Assembly: GCF_050003625.1 (NCBI RefSeq)
Contig: NC_134397.1
Location: 71,775,551-71,839,550 of the forward strand
Direction: 5' to 3'
Source: Haematobia irritans
Lineage: Eukaryota; Arthropoda; Insecta; Diptera; Muscidae
Length of the DNA stretch: 64,000 nt
The notes beneath the pieces were generated by a model that was given only the letters and a program-made list of their open reading frames with translations, was not told the DNA's origin and did not search any database. Shown one piece after another: positions 58,518 through 64,000 of the stretch. The stretch's first letter is position 1, and every line of letters begins with the position of its first letter. The position numbers and the translations under genes were made by a program.

Positions 58518-59496
58518 CACCCTCACAAAAAATCGCTTCTGTAACATATACTCCCAAACATATTTTGCTTCAAAAATATACATTTTTGGGTATTGCCCAA
58601 ACATTTATATGTTTGATCTCTTCCAATATATAATATGTTTGAAAGCATATTGGTCTAAACAATATATGTTTGGGTAGTCTAAGTTCCAAATATTTTGTAT
58701 ATTTGCATCCAAATTCAATAATGTTGTCTTCTAAAAAACAATATGTTTTTATGTGAACATATAATATGTTTGGAAGCATTTTGCACCCAAAAATATTATA
58801 TGCTTAAAAAAAATTCTCCCAAACAATATTGTGCTCAAAATTTTATTTATTTATTTATATATTTACAATCATAATGAATTATGAAAATAAACAGGTAATA
58901 TAGGTGCTAACAACATAGGTTTTCGACCTGAATGCTCAAAATTTTGCTTCTGCCTAATTGTATATTCCCCCACATCTTTCTCACTTCCACGAGATTTTTT
59001 AGTCCTTAGCACCTTTTTCTGTAATACAAACATTGTAGAAGAAATTATTCAATTTTATGATTTTTATTTTATTTTAATTTTACCTTTTGCCGGACGGGGA
59101 TTCGAACAGCGGACCACACAGTTTGTAAGGATCAAAGAAGTAGCTGATCAATTGCCCAAGGAAAAATAAAATGTTAATTTTGTAATAACAAGCAACAACC
59201 ACCAACTTAATTCAATATCGCTCCCTGTTAAATAGCGCTCCAAGCTACTAAACACATATATGTTTATAGGCTATTTCTAAATTAATATATGTTTGCATCC
59301 AAGCATATTATATTTACAAACATTTTATGTCCCAAACATAATATGTTCTAACATATTAACATATATGTCCCAAACATGTTATGCTAGTTTATGAACATTA
59401 TATGCTTGCACTCAAAAATATTGTGTTTAAAAATTTGTGTTCCAAACATATAATGTTTATAGCCAAACATATGAAAAACAGTCTTTTTCATCCGTG
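58518..59496. mobile_element. Family F element copy F2
   Basis: 979 bases, nearly the same as F1 (CACCCTCACAAAAAATCGC start, GTCTTTTTCATCCGTG end). The right flank is TA, the left TG; G1 has the empty site TTCTACATTG (complement at 17846-17855). Confidence 0.85.
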
Positions 59497-59762
59497 TACA
59501 TTGGTTGTATTACAGAAAAAGGTGCTAAGAACTAAAAAACCTCGTGGAAGTGAAAAAGATGTGAGGAAAAAGGCAATTAGCCAGAATACATTGTTGTTTT
59601 TTTTTTTTTTTTTGAGTTAATCTTTATGAGATTGTTTTTACATCCTGGAAAAGAATAAACGTTTATCAAAAAAAAGTTTACACTTTTCTTCCAAACAAAT
59701 TTCCTTACAACGAAATGCATATGAGAAACGATATTTGTTTGTCTAAAAATTCGTTTGGGAGG

Positions 59763-60177
59763 TTAGGTTAGGTTAGGTTTGATGGCAGCCCGATGTATTA
59801 GGCTCTCTTAGGTTAGGTTAGGTTAGGTTAGGTTAGGTTTGGTTAGGTGGCAGCCCGATGTATCAGGCTCACTTAGACTATTCAGTCCATTGTGATACCA
59901 CATTGGTGAACTTCTCTCTTATCACTGAGTGCTGCCCGATTACATGTTAAGCTCAATGACAAGGGACCTACTTTTTATAGCCGAGTCCGAACGGCGTTCC
60001 ACATTGCAGTGAAACCACTTAGAGAAGCTTTGAAACCCTCAGAAATGTCACCAGCATTACTGAGGTGGGATAATCCACCGCTGAAAAACTTTTTGGTGTT
60101 CGGTCGAAGCAGGAATAGAACCCACGACCTTGTGTATGCAAGGCGGGCATTCTAACCATTGCACCACGTGGCTCCGT
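59763..60177 (-). mobile_element. tRNA-derived SINE2 with 13-bp target duplication
   Basis: Target duplication TTCGTTTGGGAGG at 59750-59762 and 60178-60190. From the right: head GGAGCCACGTGGTGCAATGG, box B complement near 60112, body, and tail with GGCAGCCCGATG occurring twice, separated by TTAGG-like (ACCTA)n runs. Transcribed by RNA polymerase III in principle (box A/B), moved by a LINE. Confidence 0.9.
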
Positions 60178-60211
60178 TTCGTTTGGGAGGAAAGAATTAT
60201 TTTTGTGCGTG

Positions 60212-60546
60212 CTGATATAGAGGCAAATTTCTTTAAAATAATGTAATAATTAATTAAAGTAAATATTATAATATTTCCTTAAAAAAAATTAAAATTAATA
60301 CACACATTTTTGAAATTTGCGTCCCTCGACTAAAGTCGTATGTCTCCGGACTAAGGAAAATTTTCCTAAAAGTTAAAAAACACATTTTTGATTTAAAGAA
60401 ATTGTCCTTAAGTTAACTGAAATATTGAATCTTCAGATTTAAGATAAAAAATATGGGCTACGACTTCTAATATGGGCTACGGCTAATTTTAGCATGCTTA
60501 AGGGAAGGTAAAAAACTTTGGATGCAAGTAAAGTTTTTTTTGAGTG
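60212..60546. repeat. Family E fragment E-i
   Basis: GAGGCAAATTTCTTTAAAAT, AAGTCGTATGTCTCCGGACT and the right end AGTTTTTTTTGAGTG before TA. Confidence 0.65.
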
Positions 60547-60624
60547 TACCTAGTCTTTAAAAAAAATATTGTTGAGAGGCCAAAGATTGAATTTCCTTAA
60601 AGTACGAATGCGAATTTTACTTCG

Positions 60625-61012
60625 CACACCCTCAAAAAAAAATTGTTTCTGTAACATATACTCCCAAAAGAGATTGTGCTTCAATCATAAATATTTTCAG
60701 AATTTGTGCAGACAAAAAATTGTTTGTACTGTGCAAACATATTTTATGTTTCACACTAAGCATATCTTTTTGTAAAACTCAATATACACACTTTAATGTG
60801 TAAATTGAATAATGTGTAGAAAAAACGAATAAGTTAAAATTTGTTTCCTATAATCATATATGTAAAAATCAAATTTAAAAGAGAATTGCATCTTAAGGAC
60901 ACATTCCTTACTAGTCCTTACTTCAATTCTCCGCTTCTTTAACTTCGAATCAATGCCAAAATCATTGGAGTAAAGACAAAATCTTTGGAATTGGCAATGC
61001 TTTTTTTCAGTG
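60625..61012. repeat. Family F-like and family E fragments
   Basis: 60625-60800 begins CACCCTCAAAAAAAAATTG, TTTCTGTAACATATACTCCC as in F; 60885-61012 is an E right end (ACAAAATCTTTGGAATTGGC, TTTTTTTCAGTG then TA). Confidence 0.6.
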
Positions 61013-61014
61013 TA

Positions 61015-62157
61015 CATCTAAATTTGCAATGTTTGTTTTTGTCATCGAAAGATTCATATTCATTTTTATTTTATATTTTCATCCCAATGTGGCTTTAACA
61101 CCTGTTGTGGAAATAGATAAAATGACAAAATCAAAACAACAGAAAATAAAAAACGAAAGCAACAAGGCAAACATTTCCTGTGTGTGGTTACAAGGTAGGG
61201 ACTTTCTCACCACTACCGATACCAACCACATAATTTTATGCATAATTGCCGTTATATTGGCCAATTGCTTACTACTTCCTGGGCAGAGTAAGAGATGGCA
61301 ACCCTAGCCTGTGTAAGTAAAACGAAGGCAGCAAGTGTCGCTCACACACGCCCTTTCAAAGTTGAATGCCTTAACGCCCTTTTTGCACTTGTTTGTTTTT
61401 TTTCATGTTACATTACTTACATTAAGGAAATTCCACCCGAGGTTCACCCCCGCTCTCAAAAAATGTGAGCGGGGAAATAGAAGAAGAACAAAAATATTCC
61501 GAAAACAAATCGAAAATAAAATACTACGCAAAAGTATCACAAAAAAAACTTAGAATACTAAGGTAAATTTTTCGCTCTCTTCATAATGCGCGTGCTTTCT
61601 CCCGTTCTCTCATTTTCTTTGGTTAGAATTGCCTTTAAGTAAAGTCACATTGAGATTCTCATTATGTCCGGCATTTGAGGCTTACATCTTAGCAGAGTAC
61701 TCACCGGGTACATTTTTTCGTTCATAACAGAGAGATAGAGAGAAGATTTTAAGATTCAATTATAGGAAGAAACAATGGAATACCAAAAGGAGCGATTTTA
61801 GTAGGCATCCTTTACTTCTTCCTGTTATCCTCATAGTTCATGAATTCGTTGGTCTGTTTGTATGATTGTGTGATGTCGATGCGAAATATATAAATGATTG
61901 TATGTAATGGAACGTGTACACAAATTCAGCTGATTTTAAAGGGGTTTGTAAAGCCTTAGCGAAGGCCTCAAGGAAAGTATGGCATTACAAATTGGCAACA
62001 TCCAAGTTGTTTTTCTTCTTCTTGTGTTGATTTATGCTTTGAAAGACACTGTAAATGAGCTATTCCTCTAGCTCTATTGATTTAAAAGTCGCAAATTGAC
62101 TTTTGGGCTAATCGACCATTTCTAAAAAAAAAAAAAAAAACACAAAACAAAAAGTCA
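61015..62157. other. Transposon-poor stretch, no gene recognised
   Basis: A 92-codon plus-strand frame at 61029-61307 (with KSKQQKIKNESNKANIS and a hydrophobic IILCIIAVILANCLLL) has no family I recognise and no splice or homology support. The rest is AT-rich without repeats. Confidence 0.45.
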
Positions 62158-62171
62158 AAGACGACTTTTTG

Positions 62172-62522
62172 GGAGCCACCGTGGTGAAATGATTAGCATG
62201 CCCGCCTTGCATACACAAGGTCGTGGGTTCGATTCCTGCTTCGACCGAACACCAAAAAGTTTTTCAGCGGTGGATTATCCCACCTCATTAATGCTGGTGA
62301 CATTGCTGAAGGTTTCAAAACTTCTCTAAGTGGTTTCACTGCAATGTGGAACGCCGTTCGGACTCGGCTATAAAAAGGAGGTCCCTTGTCATTGAGCTTA
62401 ACATGGAATCGGGCAGCACTCAGTGATAAGAGAGAAGTTCACCAATGTGGTACCACAATGGACTGAATAGTCTAAGTGAGCCTGATACATCGCGCTGCCA
62501 CCTAACCTAACCTAACTAACCT
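62172..62522 (+). mobile_element. tRNA-derived SINE1, full length with target duplication
   Basis: Target duplication AAGACGACTTTTTG at 62158-62171 and 62523-62536. Head GGAGCCACCGTGGTGAAATG; box A about 62181-62197, box B GGTTCGATTCC at 62226-62236; tRNA-unrelated body (TTTTTCAGCGGTGGATTATC, AACGCCGTTCGGACTCGGCT); tail CACAATGGACTGAATAGTCT..GCTGCCACCTAACCTAACCT, the same tail as the LINE at 19249-21739. Length 351. Confidence 0.93.
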
Positions 62523-62708
62523 AAGACGACTTTTTGTAATCTTCAAAATCATGTAATCGACTTTTGAACTTTTTGAAAATCGAATCAAATCGACCTATCG
62601 ACTTTTTATGTAGGTCAAAAACGACTATTTGACTTTTTATTGTGACGGAAATCGAATATTAATGAAATTGGTTCATATCGGTCCATAATTATATATAGAC
62701 CCCATATA

Positions 62709-63290
62709 CACTGAAAAAATATTTACGTGATATTACAGATTACGCAATCTAAAATTTTAGAATCCGCAATTTACAATATATGCAGGACAAATTTCTTTTA
62801 AAATAATGAAATTTTAATTAGAATAAAGTTTATAAATTTAATAAATAATATCTTTGATCTAAGGCAAATTTTCTCTATAGTAAAAAAAGACATATTTTTG
62901 ATTTAAAGAGATCGTCCTGAATGAATGAAGAAATCGTTAACTGAAATATTGAGCCTTTAGATTTACGATAAGAACGCTTCAAATATAGAATAGGACTTAT
63001 TTTGAGGATTTAGAATCTTTGGTTTAAAGTTTTTTTTTTGGAATTAAGAAAACATTTTTTACTTTGAAGTATCCATCATAATTTTAAACTAGCATTTATT
63101 TGCACGTGAATAGAGTTATTAATATTAATAGTTATTAACATATCGATAAATGAGATTTGTATCCAATTTTTTTAAAGCCAGGTAGGTCCCTAAAAATTAT
63201 CTTTAGCTCGGAATCAATACCAAAATCTCAATACCAAAATCTTTAAAGGAAGGTCAAAATCTTTGGATCCAAGTAAACTGTTTTTAAGTG
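62709..63290. mobile_element. MITE family E copy E-h, complete
   Basis: Ends CACTGAAAAAATATTTACGT and AACTGTTTTTAAGTG; TA at 62707-62708 and 63291-63292; inserted in the CCCCATATA motif of a family B unit. Confidence 0.85.
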
Positions 63291-63510
63291 TAGACCTCAG
63301 ATTTGACTTCCGGAGCCTCTGGGAGGAGAAAATTTCATCCGATCCGGCTGAACCCTGAAAAAATACCATAGGTCCATATCGGTCCATAATTATATATAAA
63401 ATACCCATCAATGTCATCCGATCCTCCTCTATATGAACCTATCAAGAACTAAAGTGGTTTATACAAATATTTAATCGTCCAATTTAGAAGACATTGTAAG
63501 GATTGATTAA

Positions 63511-63808
<298 letters not shown>

Positions 63809-63962
63809 TTAAGAAACATTGTCATCGGTAAATCTTACCTAAACCCAAATAATTCGATTGTGGATGACAGTATTTAGGACACTCATAAAACAATGGACCG
63901 GTTAGGAAGGGGAATTTTGGTTAATTCTAAAAAATTTTAACTAAATTGTATTGCAAATACAG

Positions 63963-64000
63963 AGGGAGCAATGGTTCGATTCCTGCTTCGACCGAACACC
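63963..64000 (+). repeat. SINE head fragment at window edge
   Basis: GGAGCAATGGTTCGATTCCT and GCTTCGACCGAACACC match the SINE head from box B onward, with the segment between box A and box B deleted. It is cut by the window end. Confidence 0.7.

Larger units (their letters stand above)
58275..60211 (-). repeat. Repeat family G copy 2, split by F2 and SINE2
   Basis: 58300-58517: AAATGTATGTTTCTGTTAAA, GGCTCGTGGGCGCCGCAAGC, tRNA-like box region 58400-58475; F2 at 58518-59496; G resumes ACATTGGTTGTATTACAG to 59749; SINE2; G ends GGAAAGAATTATTTTTGTGC at about 60211. Each piece aligns in order with G1 reversed. Confidence 0.75.

Noticed and set aside
59790..59850. TTAGG-like repeats resembling an insect telomere
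   Set aside because: They are the reverse of the (ACCTA)n tail of the SINE and lie inside its target duplications; Diptera do not use TTAGG telomeres.
61029..61307. 92-codon small gene
   Set aside because: No recognisable domain or codon evidence; kept only as a note in the TE-poor stretch.

Overview
The window looks like a calyptrate fly nuclear genome, most likely a muscid. Three things point there: one clearly dipteran host gene (Ataxin-2), four irritans-type mariner copies whose ends and protein closely resemble Himar1 of the horn fly Haematobia irritans, and abundant DINE-1/HINE-like (Helentron-type) repeats with (GTCY)n microsatellites. Everything else is repeat-rich, AT-rich intronic or intergenic DNA.

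Host gene: Atx2 lies on the + strand at 5333-12183 in four visible coding exons. The start codon is not in the window. The exons encode the LSm and LSmAD domains, an Arg/Glu-rich segment, a long low-complexity Gly/Ser/Gln/Pro region, a PAM2 motif and a Pro/Gln-rich C-terminus. The 63- and 61-base introns are compact. The 3.3-kb intron is filled by a LINE remnant and a HINE copy, and the sequence before 5333 is also transposon-laden.

Repeats, region by region. 1-5300: HINE remnant with a pogo-like MITE, Tc3-like transposase relic, Harbinger-like MITE, mariner M1, HINE-A1. 13.9-17.1 kb: HINE-B1 carrying a nearly intact DD37E element and mariner M2. 17.2-22.9 kb: minisatellite, tRNA-like repeats, and a 5'-truncated LINE with 13-base target duplications that itself contains a DD41D element. 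23.4-31.6 kb: nested HINE-A copies plus a segmental duplication carrying mariners M3 and M4. 32.3-41.3 kb: a four-level nest A > C > D > B, then HINE-B3. 37-38 kb and 46-47 kb: two copies of a repeat that folds on the minus strand as a type I hammerhead ribozyme. 44.5-51.2 kb and 53.3-63.9 kb: TA-duplicating MITE families (D, E, M, F), tRNA-derived SINEs with target duplications, and a piggyBac-like MITE whose core is about 120 TA repeats.

The most interesting signals are the paired hammerhead ribozymes, the identical 153-base (51-codon) internal period shared by three diverged HINE families, and the shared 3' tail of the SINE and the LINE. Family letters A-M are local labels made for this window, not database names.
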